This document shows positions 40,965 to 49,458 of a stretch of 64,000 nt of DNA, one piece after another. Each line of letters starts with the position of its first letter. The first letter of the stretch is position 1. The notes under the pieces are model-generated. The model worked only from the letters and a program-made list of their open reading frames with translations, searched no databases and was not told the origin of the DNA. The DNA comes from Alphaproteobacteria bacterium. GTDB lineage: Bacteria > Pseudomonadota > Alphaproteobacteria > Micavibrionales > Micavibrionaceae. Where the stretch lies: positions 310,001 to 374,000 of the forward strand of contig NVTV01000002.1 in assembly GCA_002401695.1 (NCBI GenBank), written 5' to 3'. The position numbers and the translations under genes were made by a program.

Positions 40965-41716
40965 AATTGTTGAGAGTGTTGATAGTTTTGTCTGTGGTGG
41001 CGGTTTTACCTTGTACTGCGAGTGCTAAAACAGGTGATTTGGTCATCGGTGTGGCAAACAACCATATTGATGTGACCGTTGGGTTTTCCGGCTCTTCAAT
41101 TGAGGTCTTTGGTGATCGCCGTGATAAAGAGACCGATGTGGCCATTATTATGGAAGGGCCACGCAAAAACGTGACGATATGGCAGAAGGATCGCCTCATT
41201 GGAACTTGGGTAAACAGGTATTACACAAAGTTTAAAGCCATGCCGACCTATTATAATTACGCAATCAGCGTACAGGGTTTTTCTTCGTCATTATTAGAGG
41301 CTATGCGGGAAAATGGTATAGGTCACGAGGCTTTGTTGTATAAAACTAAAACGGATAAATCTCGAAAACTGAAAGACGAAAAAGTTTTTCAAGATGCGCT
41401 GTTAAGGAAGAACGAGGAATTGGGTGTATTTTTCCAACAACCCGCAACGATAAAGTTTATGAATGATAATTTCTTTCGGGTTCGTTTTTATTTGCCCCCA
41501 TCTGCGCCAACGGGGGAGTATAAAATACACAGTTTTCTTATTAAAGATGGTAAGATCGTTGGCAAAACGATTGAGTTGCTAACTGTTGAACAGGTTGGCT
41601 TAAATGCTTTTATATATAAGGCCGCACATGAATACAGCTTTATATATGCGCTGGTCTGCATATTTTTGGCTCTATTTTTCGGGTGGTTAGCAGGCGCAAT
41701 AAGAGTAAGGCCGTAG
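40961..41716 (+). CDS. TIGR02186 family membrane-anchored protein
   Basis: 251 aa. A signal peptide ends at TASA (about residue 22), a beta-rich domain follows (LVIGVANNHIDVTVGFSG, ITVMEG-like AIIMEGPRKNVTIWQK), and a C-terminal membrane helix (FIYALVCIFLALFFGWLAGAI) ends the protein near 245. This matches the alphaproteobacterial family TIGR02186, nearly always downstream of a TauE/SafE gene and thought to be its periplasmic partner. The start lies inside the tauE stop (ATGA), supporting a joint function. No enzyme motif is visible. Confidence 0.87.
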   Translation: MKLLRVLIVLSVVAVLPCTASAKTGDLVIGVANNHIDVTVGFSGSSIEVFGDRRDKETDVAIIMEGPRKNVTIWQKDRLIGTWVNRYYTKFKAMPTYYNYAISVQGFSSSLLEAMRENGIGHEALLYKTKTDKSRKLKDEKVFQDALLRKNEELGVFFQQPATIKFMNDNFFRVRFYLPPSAPTGEYKIHSFLIKDGKIVGKTIELLTVEQVGLNAFIYKAAHEYSFIYALVCIFLALFFGWLAGAIRVRP

Positions 41717-41740
41717 TTTTTATGTACAGGAGGATGTGTG

Positions 41741-42217
41741 GTGAGTGATAAAATGGTTATAGAAAAGCGTAAAGGGGTTTTTCTGGTTATTGTGGATATG
41801 ACAGAAGAATTTTTGGTCGCGGTTGATTACGCATCACAATTCGCGAATGCGGAAGATGGCTACGTCGCTTTGTTGAATGTTATTGAATATTCCTACGTTC
41901 AAAACTGGAAGAATGTAGAGGATCGCGTACGCAGCGAAATGCGCGGTCAGGCTGAACAAGCAACATGGGATGCGGCGGGGCGCGTCATGGAAAATACGCA
42001 CAGAATTCCGATGATCTGTATAGAGGAGGGTGATCGTGTCGATTTGATTATCAAGACGATTGAAGAAAACAACAATATTGTGGCACTTGTCTTGGCGTCT
42101 GCAAATTCATCAAAACCAGGGCCGTTGATAACCTATTTTTCAGGTAAAGGCTTGTCGCGGTTGCCAATTCCTTTAATGATTATTCCGGGGCATCTGGAGC
42201 CATTGAGTATTTCCTGA
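41741..42217 (+). CDS. universal stress protein (UspA family)
   Basis: Single Usp domain of 158 aa. VFLVIVDMTEEFLVAVDYASQFA is the N-terminal strand-helix, and IVALVLASANSSKPGPLITYFSGKGL carries a degenerate ATP-loop region near residue 115. The nucleotide motif GxxGx9GS is not clear, so ATP binding is uncertain. A strong AGGAGG at 41728-41733 favours GTG 41741 over the GTG one codon earlier. It lies 24 bases after the TIGR02186 gene in the same unit. Confidence 0.85.
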   Translation: MSDKMVIEKRKGVFLVIVDMTEEFLVAVDYASQFANAEDGYVALLNVIEYSYVQNWKNVEDRVRSEMRGQAEQATWDAAGRVMENTHRIPMICIEEGDRVDLIIKTIEENNNIVALVLASANSSKPGPLITYFSGKGLSRLPIPLMIIPGHLEPLSIS

Positions 42218-42250
42218 TGAACTTACAATGTTTAAGAAAGACTGCTTTTT

Positions 42251-42808
42251 ATGTTTATACAAACTGAAGATACGCCCAATCCGGCGACTGTAAAATTTAT
42301 ACCGGGGCAACAGATATTGGAGTCCGGTACACTGGACTTTGCCTCACAAGGGGATGCATCGCGATCACCCTTGGCGGCGCGGTTATTTGGTATTGTCGGT
42401 GTGGCGCGCGTGTTTTTCAGCACGGATTTCGTATCGGTGAGCAAGGCCGATGACACGGATTGGTCTATGCTAAAGCCTATGATATTGGCGGTGTTGATGG
42501 AGCATCTATCAACCGGACAGCCTATTTTGGATAAGGGGTATGCTTCTAAAGAGACGTCGTCAGAGGACGATGATGAAATCACCAAACAAATCAAAGAATT
42601 ACTTGATGAACGCGTTCGGCCGATGGTCGCGATGGATGGTGGTGACATCGTTTTTGAACGTTTTGAGGACGGCATTGTGTATTTACAGATGCATGGCGCG
42701 TGTTCAGGCTGCCCCAGCTCTACGGCGACGTTAAAGGTGGGGATCGAAAATATGCTGCGGCACTATATCCCAGAAGTGATCGAGGTTCGCCCCTCTGCCG
42801 AGTATTAG
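42251..42808 (+). CDS. nfuA: NifU-family Fe-S carrier (NfuA type)
   Basis: 185 aa with the N-terminal Nfu scaffold domain (MFIQTEDTPNPATVKFIPG, residues 1-90) and the C-terminal NifU domain. The cluster-binding CxxC lies in GACSGCPSS, near residue 151. MDGGDI is also conserved. It delivers Fe-S clusters to apoproteins. One base separates its stop from tsaB, so the two are coupled, a frequent alphaproteobacterial pair. Confidence 0.95.
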   Translation: MFIQTEDTPNPATVKFIPGQQILESGTLDFASQGDASRSPLAARLFGIVGVARVFFSTDFVSVSKADDTDWSMLKPMILAVLMEHLSTGQPILDKGYASKETSSEDDDEITKQIKELLDERVRPMVAMDGGDIVFERFEDGIVYLQMHGACSGCPSSTATLKVGIENMLRHYIPEVIEVRPSAEY

Positions 42809-42809
42809 G

Positions 42810-43496
42810 ATGATCACCCTTGCGATTGATAGCACCATGAACGGTTGCTCTACCGGACTATACCATGATGAGAAAGGCTGTATGGCCGAGAGCGTTATGG
42901 AGATGTCACGCGGGCAGGCAGAGCATTTAATGCCAATGATTGATGCTGTTTTGGATGATGCGGGCATTGCGTATAATGAGATTGACTTAATCGCTGTGAC
43001 GAAAGGACCTGGGGCTTTCACAGGGATGCGCATCGGTTTGGCCACGGCTAAATCTTTGGCTATGGCTTTAGAAATTCCAGTTATTGGGGTTTGTACATTT
43101 CGCGCGGTTTTACAGACATATTTACGTGATAAAGTAACTGCGGATCATGATTCCTACGGTGTGTTACTTGAAACAAAGCGGCAAGATTACTATTTTCAGA
43201 TGTTCGATGGTAAAACGTTAGAGCCGTGTACAGATAAAGTATCGGTATCGACGCAAGATATCGTTGATTTAATACAGGGGCGGGGCTGCGTTATTCTGGG
43301 CGATGCATCACAACGCTTCAAATCTGAAGTGGACACAGAAGATGGGCTGTCGTTTTATGACATAAAGTTGCCATGCCCTGCTATGGTTGCTGATTGCGCC
43401 GGACTTGATAATCTTGAAACGGGGTGCGATCCTGTTTATTTGCGCGCGCCCGAGATTGGAACGCCAAAGAATCCGCCAAGGAAAATGAAATCTTAA
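42810..43496 (+). CDS. tsaB: tRNA threonylcarbamoyladenosine biosynthesis protein TsaB
   Basis: ASKHA-fold protein that partners TsaD in making t6A37. AIDSTMNGCSTGLY and RGQAEHLMPMIDAVL are the first signature, KGPGAFTGMRIGLATAK the second. 228 aa is normal. The rimI acetyltransferase that often follows tsaB in proteobacteria is absent here; the next gene is mucR. The C-terminus ends PPRKMKS without extra domain. Confidence 0.93.
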   Translation: MITLAIDSTMNGCSTGLYHDEKGCMAESVMEMSRGQAEHLMPMIDAVLDDAGIAYNEIDLIAVTKGPGAFTGMRIGLATAKSLAMALEIPVIGVCTFRAVLQTYLRDKVTADHDSYGVLLETKRQDYYFQMFDGKTLEPCTDKVSVSTQDIVDLIQGRGCVILGDASQRFKSEVDTEDGLSFYDIKLPCPAMVADCAGLDNLETGCDPVYLRAPEIGTPKNPPRKMKS

Positions 43497-43531
43497 CTGT
43501 TGTTTTCTAAATTAAAAACCGTGTTTATGGG

Positions 43532-43559
43532 TTGAGATAATATTCAAACTGTGTATTTT
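43532..43559 (+). promoter_or_regulatory. candidate promoter of mucR
   Basis: TTGAGA (43532-43537), a 16-base spacer and TATTTT (43554-43559) lie 37 bases before the ATG. The whole 99-base gap is A/T-rich with many TA steps, as expected where MucR regulates itself. The match is modest. Confidence 0.3.
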
Positions 43560-43595
43560 GTAGAGCTGTAAAATTAAGTATAGGGCGAATAAATA

Positions 43596-43997
43596 ATGAG
43601 TGATGAAATTAGTCGTGAAGAGCTGTTGGTTCTAACAACGGAGGTCGTCTCATCTTATGTTGCCCATAACACGGTTGCTGTTGCGGAAATACCGGATGTT
43701 ATTGCGCAAGTTTTTAAAGCATTATCTAATGTTGGTGGAGACAGCATGATGACAGGTGATCGTCCGCAGCCCGCTGTTCCAATTAAAAAATCCATCACGG
43801 AAGATTATTTGATCTGTCTGGAAGATGGTAAAAAGCTGAAGATGTTAAAACGCCACCTTAAGACGGCTTATAATATGACACCGGAAGCGTATCGGGAGCG
43901 TTGGGGTTTGCCTGCGGATTATCCTATGGTCGCGCCAAGCTATGCAGAAAAACGCAGCAGGCTGGCAAAAGACATAGGTCTTGGAACGCGCAACTAG
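43596..43997 (+). CDS. mucR: MucR/Ros-family transcriptional regulator
   Basis: 133 aa. An N-terminal oligomerisation region (about 1-60) is followed by a Ros-type zinc finger: CLEDGKKLKMLKRHLKTAYNM and TPEAYRERWGLPADYPMVAP, starting near residue 78. The finger reads C-x2-D-x9-H-x3-A, so two of the classical ligands are replaced; this MucR variant is not rare in alphaproteobacteria. MucR acts as a global H-NS-like silencer at T-A-rich DNA, and in Caulobacter relatives ties into the cell-cycle network. Tail-to-tail overlap of four bases with proC. Confidence 0.93.
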   Translation: MSDEISREELLVLTTEVVSSYVAHNTVAVAEIPDVIAQVFKALSNVGGDSMMTGDRPQPAVPIKKSITEDYLICLEDGKKLKMLKRHLKTAYNMTPEAYRERWGLPADYPMVAPSYAEKRSRLAKDIGLGTRN

Positions 43998-44824
43998 CTT
44001 AGTTCTTGCGAGCGTTTCTTTGCAGCATTTAAGGCTTCGTCCAGTATGGTCTGAAACCGTCCGTCCATCAGAGTTTCTAGTGCGGCTTGTGTCGTTCCAC
44101 CTGGGCTGGTTACATTTTCTCTTAAGGTCTCGGCGCTGACATCGCCATCATGTTCGGCGAGGGCAGAGCTTCCGATAACCGTTTGCCGTGCAAGAGACAT
44201 CGACAGATCAGCATCTAATCCCAATTTTTTTCCGGCATTAGCTAGGGCTTCAATAAAATGAAAGACATAGGCGGGCCCACTGCCTGATAACGCTGTAACT
44301 GCGTCCATTAAACGTTCATCTTCGATCCATTTATGTTCACCTGACGCACGAAGTAATGTGTCTGCGGTCTCTTTTTGCGCTGATGTGACATACTTATTGC
44401 CAACGGAGACGCTGATGCCTTTCCCTATGGCAGCAGGGGTGTTTGGCATTGTTCTGATGATGGGCTGATTTGAACCGAATATGCTTTCCAATGTTGAAAG
44501 ACGTTGCCCCGCGGCAATGGAGAGCAGAACAGTTTTAGAACTGATATTATTGGCAATTTTTTGTGATGCTTCTTTCAGTATTTGCGGCTTTACAGCAAGA
44601 ACTAAAATATCCGCATCAGGCATATCCTCTTGATAAGATGGGTAATAATGCACACGTGGGTCATTTGATAAATGCGTGGCTAATGGGGATGGGTCAACAA
44701 CGTCAACACGGGAAACAAGGCCATTGTCGAGCCATGATGTCATCATCGCACTGCCCATTTTCCCGCACCCGATCAGTGTCGCGCAATATGTTTTTGCGTC
44801 GTGTGTTGTATGGGGTGAGGACAT
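43994..44824 (-). CDS. proC: pyrroline-5-carboxylate reductase
   Basis: Last step of proline synthesis, NAD(P)H dependent. The Rossmann motif is GCGKMGSAMMTSWL, and the C-terminal dimer signature runs LRENVTSPGGTTQAALETL. ALSGSGPAYVFHFIEAL is also present. 276 aa. AAGGA lies about 8 bases before the ATG. It follows the YbjN-domain gene by 11 bases; ybjN-proC is a recurrent alphaproteobacterial pair with no known reason. Confidence 0.96.
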   Translation of the reverse strand: MSSPHTTHDAKTYCATLIGCGKMGSAMMTSWLDNGLVSRVDVVDPSPLATHLSNDPRVHYYPSYQEDMPDADILVLAVKPQILKEASQKIANNISSKTVLLSIAAGQRLSTLESIFGSNQPIIRTMPNTPAAIGKGISVSVGNKYVTSAQKETADTLLRASGEHKWIEDERLMDAVTALSGSGPAYVFHFIEALANAGKKLGLDADLSMSLARQTVIGSSALAEHDGDVSAETLRENVTSPGGTTQAALETLMDGRFQTILDEALNAAKKRSQELS

Positions 44825-44835
44825 TTACGTGTTCC

Positions 44836-45333
44836 TTATGACTCTCCGAGTGTTTCCATCATTGCCAGAGACAATATGTCGGTATTAACGGCTTTGTCAT
44901 GGGATAATAACTGAAACACGGATTGATATCTCTCGCATTGAACCAGTGAGATATCAACAAGATCCTCAATGTAGCTTTTTCTTTGTTCATGTCCGTGGAT
45001 CAAACATGTTTGGCGGAATGATGGCGATAGGTTGCTTTTTGTGATTTCAAAATGACCCATCCATAATTCTGCATTCATATCCATCAGCGCCATTGCTGCA
45101 ATGCTCATATTTTCAGGTTTGATTTTTATATTGTATTGGCAGCATAGTTGAAGGGCATTCAGATGTTCTTGCCACACAAATAGCAAACGATAGTTACACG
45201 ATGTTCCTGCGATCTCAACGACCAGCTCTTGATTGTTCATACGGTTATAAACCCAGTTATTGTCGCAGAGAACGTCTTCCACGCTGTCTAATGGGTTTTG
45301 TATGTCATCGTGGGTATTAGCTTGATCTCTCAT
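44836..45333 (-). CDS. YbjN-domain protein
   Basis: 165 aa from the ATG at 45333 (MRDQANTHDD). Features that match the alphaproteobacterial YbjN family include NPLDSVEDVLCDNNWVYNR, LFVWQEHLNALQLCC, MNAELWMGHFEI and CERYQSVFQLL. The fold resembles type III secretion chaperones, and E. coli YbjN affects motility and stress phenotypes; here the function is unknown. No signal peptide. It sits upstream of proC and divergent from lgt with a 228-base A/T-rich gap that likely holds promoters for both. Confidence 0.82.
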   Translation of the reverse strand: MRDQANTHDDIQNPLDSVEDVLCDNNWVYNRMNNQELVVEIAGTSCNYRLLFVWQEHLNALQLCCQYNIKIKPENMSIAAMALMDMNAELWMGHFEITKSNLSPSFRQTCLIHGHEQRKSYIEDLVDISLVQCERYQSVFQLLSHDKAVNTDILSLAMMETLGES

Positions 45334-45561
45334 TATGACTTTGCGCCTAACCGTTCTTGGGTGTGTCTTAAAATGTATATTGATAAGGCGGACTCCTATC
45401 ACATGGTATGGGAGTCGACAAGATGATTCGCTTCGGCAAAAGAGAATAAATGTGCATGGATTTATAATGTGTTGCTATGTAAAATTCCGATTGAAAGCCT
45501 ATCTATGTATTAATAAAAATATGGGGTTTAATTTTTCTAATCATCAGGGTAATAAATAGGT

Positions 45562-46371
45562 ATGGATTTTAGTTATTTTCAATTTGACCCCATCGCCTTT
45601 GCGATCGGCCCCTTTGTGGTTCGGTGGTATGCGCTGGCGTATCTGGTGGGCTTTGTTGCTGGCTGGAAATATTGCCTTGGCTTGGCCGCACGTCGTGAAA
45701 AGGATGGTCGCCCGAATGCCGTGGATATTGATGATTTTCTTACGTGGGCGGTTATTGGTGTGCTGCTTGGAGGGCGCTTGGGCTATGTTTTATTTTATCA
45801 GCCTGCCTTCTATGTGAATGAACCTCTCGAAGCCCTTAAGATCTGGAAGGGCGGCATGTCGTTCCATGGTGGTCTTCTTGGCGTCGCAGTGTCTATGCTG
45901 GTGTTTAGTAAGGTGCGTAAAATCAATGTGTTTCGTTTGTCTGATATCATCTGTGCCGCGGCGCCGATTGGCTTATTCTTTGGGCGGATGGCTAATTTCG
46001 TGAATGCAGAGCTGTATGGCAAGGTTACAACACTGCCATGGGGAATACGCTTCCCCGGTGCAACTGAACTGCGCCATCCAAGCCAGATTTATGAAGCTAT
46101 ATTGGAGGGCGGTGTCTTGTTTATTGTGCTGTTCTTCCTTATTCGCTCTTCTAAAGTCAAAACAGGCGCAGTTACGGGGACATTCTTGCTGGGCTATGGG
46201 ATATTCCGCGGCTTGGTTGAATTTGTCCGTGAACCAGATGTGCAAATCGGCTTGGTTGGCGGGGTTATTTCTATGGGTCAAATACTATGTCTACCTATGA
46301 TACTCGGTGGTGCATTGTTGATTTATCTTGCAACGCAAGGAAAACTGGCAAAAACTAAAGACGATGCCTGA
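45562..46371 (+). CDS. lgt: prolipoprotein diacylglyceryl transferase
   Basis: Polytopic inner-membrane enzyme that moves diacylglycerol from phosphatidylglycerol to the lipobox Cys. Seven hydrophobic segments; GGMSFHGGLLG and GRMANFVNAELYGK hold the conserved active-site residues, and LRHPSQIYEAILEG is the family signature. 269 aa. It would process lipoproteins such as those at 12795, 28201 and 62093. The stop overlaps the following methyltransferase start by eight bases. Confidence 0.96.
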   Translation: MDFSYFQFDPIAFAIGPFVVRWYALAYLVGFVAGWKYCLGLAARREKDGRPNAVDIDDFLTWAVIGVLLGGRLGYVLFYQPAFYVNEPLEALKIWKGGMSFHGGLLGVAVSMLVFSKVRKINVFRLSDIICAAAPIGLFFGRMANFVNAELYGKVTTLPWGIRFPGATELRHPSQIYEAILEGGVLFIVLFFLIRSSKVKTGAVTGTFLLGYGIFRGLVEFVREPDVQIGLVGGVISMGQILCLPMILGGALLIYLATQGKLAKTKDDA

Positions 46372-47461
46372 TACTCTTAAAGAAATCATTTTGAACGATA
46401 TTAAACGCCATGGAGCAATGAACCTTGGCGTATTCACCTCTATGGCTTTGTGTCATCCTGAACATGGTTACTATATGAATGGTGATCCTTTCGGCGCGGA
46501 AGGTGATTTCATTACCGCACCTGAAATATCCCAAATGTTTGGCGAGGTCATTGGCGCGTGGGTCATTGATGTATGGATGCAGATGGGGCAACCATCCTCT
46601 GTAAACTTGATTGAATGTGGGCCGGGGCGCGGAACGTTAATGGCGGACATCCTGCGTGCAGGAAAATCTGTCGATGGGTTCGTTGCAGCGGTTCAAATTC
46701 ACCTTGTCGAGGCAAGTGCAGAATTGCGTCAAAAACAGGATAAAACGTTGAAGGGGGGCAATGTCTCGTGGCACGATGATATCTCTGAGGTGGATGGAAA
46801 AGTGCCATGTATCATTCTAGGAAATGAGTTTCTTGATGCACTGCCAATTGAACAATTAAAGCGCGGCGATGTAGGCTGGCAAAAACGGGTTTTAAGTACT
46901 GGTGACGCGAAATGCCTTGAGTTCATGTGGGCGGACGCAGATAATGAACTCACGCAATACTTGCCCTCTAAAACAGTGTCTCACCAAATATATGAAGTTG
47001 CACCGGCGCGCAATCAATTCATATCCGCATGTATTGATTTACTAAAGGAATCGGGTGGTGTGGCTCTGTTCATTGATTACGGCTATACGAAGTCACATTA
47101 TGGCGATACGTTGCAAGCTGTTAGGAAGCATGAATATGTTGATGTGCTTAAAGATATCGGTTCATGCGACATAACCTCACATGTTGATTTTGACGCCCTG
47201 TCGCGTCATCTGCGAGAACAGGGGATTCACGTTGAACCCATCGCAACACAAGGTTCGTTTCTAACAAAGTCAGGAATAGAGCACCGTTTGTTGGTGCTTA
47301 AGAATACAGCATTAAAAACCATGCACTTAGATGATGCGACAGTCCTTATAAAGGCGATGGAACAATCTCTGGATCGTTTGGTGGATGACGCGCAAATGGG
47401 CGACTTGTTTAAGGCTATGTGCTTTTATAACGATGGCTCCTTAAAACCCGCAGGATTTTGA
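46364..47461 (+). CDS. NDUFAF7/MidA-type SAM-dependent methyltransferase
   Basis: 365 aa COG1565 family. DPFGAEGDFITAPEISQMFGE is the family hallmark (one block near residue 40-60), and LIECGPGRGTLMAD is motif I of the methyltransferase fold. Mitochondrial NDUFAF7 dimethylates an arginine of the complex I subunit NDUFS2; a matching role on NuoD is plausible but untested in bacteria. The ATG at 46364 overlaps lgt; a start further up at 46328 is less likely. The gene is followed after 3 bases by pgeF, the usual lgt-midA-pgeF order. Confidence 0.9.
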   Translation: MPDTLKEIILNDIKRHGAMNLGVFTSMALCHPEHGYYMNGDPFGAEGDFITAPEISQMFGEVIGAWVIDVWMQMGQPSSVNLIECGPGRGTLMADILRAGKSVDGFVAAVQIHLVEASAELRQKQDKTLKGGNVSWHDDISEVDGKVPCIILGNEFLDALPIEQLKRGDVGWQKRVLSTGDAKCLEFMWADADNELTQYLPSKTVSHQIYEVAPARNQFISACIDLLKESGGVALFIDYGYTKSHYGDTLQAVRKHEYVDVLKDIGSCDITSHVDFDALSRHLREQGIHVEPIATQGSFLTKSGIEHRLLVLKNTALKTMHLDDATVLIKAMEQSLDRLVDDAQMGDLFKAMCFYNDGSLKPAGF

Positions 47462-47464
47462 CCC

Positions 47465-48268
47465 ATGTCTTCTGACGTTAAATATTATACAGAAAATACA
47501 TTTGTGAAGCCCGAAAACAGTGATGTATTTCATGGCTTTTTCACAAGACATGGCGGTGTCAGTGCATCTCCGTTTGCAGGCTTGAATTGTGGCTTAGGGT
47601 CAGATGATCATAAGGGGGATATACAAGCTAACCGTCAGTTGGTCGCAGAGGCGACGGGGCTATCTTCCGCCGAGAACCTTTTATCTCTCTATCAGGTTCA
47701 TGGTGCAAAGGTGGTTTATGTCGATAAGCCGTGGAGCGCAAATGGCAGGCCAAAAGCTGATGGCTTCGTGACGGATCAAATGGATATTGGCCTCGCTATT
47801 CTAACTGCGGATTGTGCGCCTGCGTTATTTATGGGGTATAAAGATAATGGTGACCCTGTGATTGGGGCAGCGCATGCAGGATGGAAGGGGGCGCTTGGCG
47901 GCGTTCTTGGCAATGTTGTTGAAGCGATGGAGAACCTCGGCGTCTCTAAAAACAGTATTAACGCCTGTGTCGGGCCATGCATCAGTAAGTCATCCTATGA
48001 AGTGAGCCTCGATTTCATTGATCCATTTATAGAAGAAAATGAAGAGAGCGAACGGTTTTTCTTTAGTGGTTCAAAAGAGGGGCACGTGATGTTCGACTTA
48101 ACGGGCTATTGCGCATGGCGTTTGTTTCGCGCAGAAGTTAAAAAAATATCGTTGCTTGATAGAGATACATACAGCGGTGAAACCGACTTTTTTAGCTATC
48201 GCAGAGCGACGCATCGTAATGAAGAAGGTTATGGACGACAAATTTCTGTGATTTGCATTAATAAATAA
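47465..48268 (+). CDS. pgeF: peptidoglycan editing factor PgeF (YfiH, laccase-domain)
   Basis: 267 aa. The metal/active-site residues lie in FFTRHGGVS, LTADCAPALF and GAAHAGWKGALGG (two His and one Cys), and VGPCISKSSYEV completes the signature. Once called polyphenol oxidase, the E. coli protein removes wrongly incorporated L-Ser from UDP-MurNAc precursors; relatives also act on purine nucleosides. Last gene of the lgt unit. A GC-poor inverted repeat just after the stop (AGTGCG/CGCACT) lacks a T tract. Confidence 0.92.
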   Translation: MSSDVKYYTENTFVKPENSDVFHGFFTRHGGVSASPFAGLNCGLGSDDHKGDIQANRQLVAEATGLSSAENLLSLYQVHGAKVVYVDKPWSANGRPKADGFVTDQMDIGLAILTADCAPALFMGYKDNGDPVIGAAHAGWKGALGGVLGNVVEAMENLGVSKNSINACVGPCISKSSYEVSLDFIDPFIEENEESERFFFSGSKEGHVMFDLTGYCAWRLFRAEVKKISLLDRDTYSGETDFFSYRRATHRNEEGYGRQISVICINK

Positions 48269-48301
48269 GTGCGCTAGTTCATTATTTACGCACTAAACAC
48301 C

Positions 48302-48329
48302 TTGATTTATTGTTCGTATTTCTTATAGT
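48302..48329 (+). promoter_or_regulatory. candidate promoter of prs
   Basis: TTGATT (48302-48307), 16-base spacer, TATAGT (48324-48329); start predicted near 48336, giving a leader of about 39 bases that holds an AAGGG site. Both hexamers are close to the sigma-70 consensus. Confidence 0.55.
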
Positions 48330-48374
48330 GCGCCTATAGCAAATATTAAAAACTGAACACAAGGGTATGGCACC

Positions 48375-49307
48375 ATGAAATTGATTTCTGGCAACTCCAA
48401 TCAGCAATTGTCTGAACTCATTTCTTCATATCTTGATGTTCCCCTTACGGAATGCCGTATACAACGTTTTTCAGACAATGAAATTTTCGTTGAAATCATG
48501 GAAAATGTCCGCGGTAAAGACACATTCTTTGTGCAGTCCACGTCCTATCCTGCAAACGACCATTTAATGGAGTTACTCATTGCGATTGATGCGTTGAAAA
48601 GAGGGTCAGCCAGTCGTATCACTGCTGTCATGCCGTATTTTGGCTATGCCAGACAAGATCGCAAAACAGGTGGGCGTACACCGATTTCTGCCAAACTGGT
48701 TGCTAATTTAATTACCGCTGCAGGGGCAGACCGCGTTTTGACGCTGGAGCTGCACGCAGGGCAAATACAAGGTTTCTTTGATATCCCTGTTGATAATTTG
48801 AGCGCAGCCCCTGTTTTTGTCCCTCATATAGAGAAAAATTTTAAAGGCGCGGATATCTGTGTGGTATCGCCTGATGTTGGCGGCGTTGTTCGTGCGCGTC
48901 AATTGGCGAAGCGTTTAGGTGCGGATTTGGCAATCATTGATAAACGTCGTGAAAAGGCAGGTGTGTCAGAGGTTATGAATGTAATTGGTGAGGTAAAGGA
49001 TAAAGTCTGTATCCTTGTTGATGATATTGTTGATTCCGGTGGTACACTTTGTAACGCTGCTGTCGCTCTGGAAAGCCAAGGCGCAAAAGAGGTTCACGCC
49101 TATGTCGTTCATGGTGTCCTCTCTGGCGTCGCGGTAGAGCGTGTAAGTAAATCTACGCTTAAAACGCTAGTGATTACGGATAGTATTGCCGCCACTGAAG
49201 AGATGATAGCTGCCCCAAATATTGAGCAGGTGAGCATTGCACCTTTGATTGGTGAAGCCGCCCGCCGGATCAGTGAAGAGCGCTCAATTTCAGAGTTATT
49301 TCGCTAA
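48375..49307 (+). CDS. prs: ribose-phosphate pyrophosphokinase
   Basis: Makes PRPP from ribose 5-phosphate and ATP for nucleotides, His and Trp. The ATP-binding region is [16 protein letters not shown], the metal/flexible loop is [20 protein letters not shown] (residues 94-113), and the PRPP loop is [15 protein letters not shown]. 310 aa, full length. Own promoter upstream; the gap to rplY is 151 bases. Confidence 0.97.
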   Translation: MKLISGNSNQQLSELISSYLDVPLTECRIQRFSDNEIFVEIMENVRGKDTFFVQSTSYPANDHLMELLIAIDALKRGSASRITAVMPYFGYARQDRKTGGRTPISAKLVANLITAAGADRVLTLELHAGQIQGFFDIPVDNLSAAPVFVPHIEKNFKGADICVVSPDVGGVVRARQLAKRLGADLAIIDKRREKAGVSEVMNVIGEVKDKVCILVDDIVDSGGTLCNAAVALESQGAKEVHAYVVHGVLSGVAVERVSKSTLKTLVITDSIAATEEMIAAPNIEQVSIAPLIGEAARRISEERSISELFR

Positions 49308-49408
49308 GAAGCATTTTTACGCGGTAAATATCGCTTTATTCAAAGAATTTACTTGAAAAAAAGTGCCAGATTTGGTTTATCTGTGGCTTCGCACATATAT
49401 GTGTAAAC

Positions 49409-49433
49409 GGACCAACACCCCTGGAGGTTGGCC
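49409..49433 (+). promoter_or_regulatory. leader hairpin upstream of rplY
   Basis: GG-A-CCAAC (49409-49416) pairs with GTTGGCC (49427-49433) around a loop ACCCCTGGAG, forming a stem with one bulge 25 bases before the rplY ATG. L25 binds loop E of 5S rRNA, so a leader structure could be an autoregulatory site. Candidate promoters lie just upstream (for example TTGAAA at 49353), with weak -10 matches. Confidence 0.4.
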
Positions 49434-49458
49434 ATAACGAAAATGTAAGGAATATGCT

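Noticed and set aside
43830-43900. Degenerate zinc finger in MucR as a loss-of-function sign
   Set aside because: The C-x2-D and final Ala pattern is found in other alphaproteobacterial MucR proteins, so it is a family variant rather than decay.
45334-45561. Possible short coding frames between ybjN and lgt
   Set aside because: The frames lack ribosome sites and similarity; the region is better explained as a divergent promoter region.
48268-48294. Inverted repeat AGTGCG/CGCACT after pgeF as a terminator
   Set aside because: Fifteen-base loop and no T tract on either strand.
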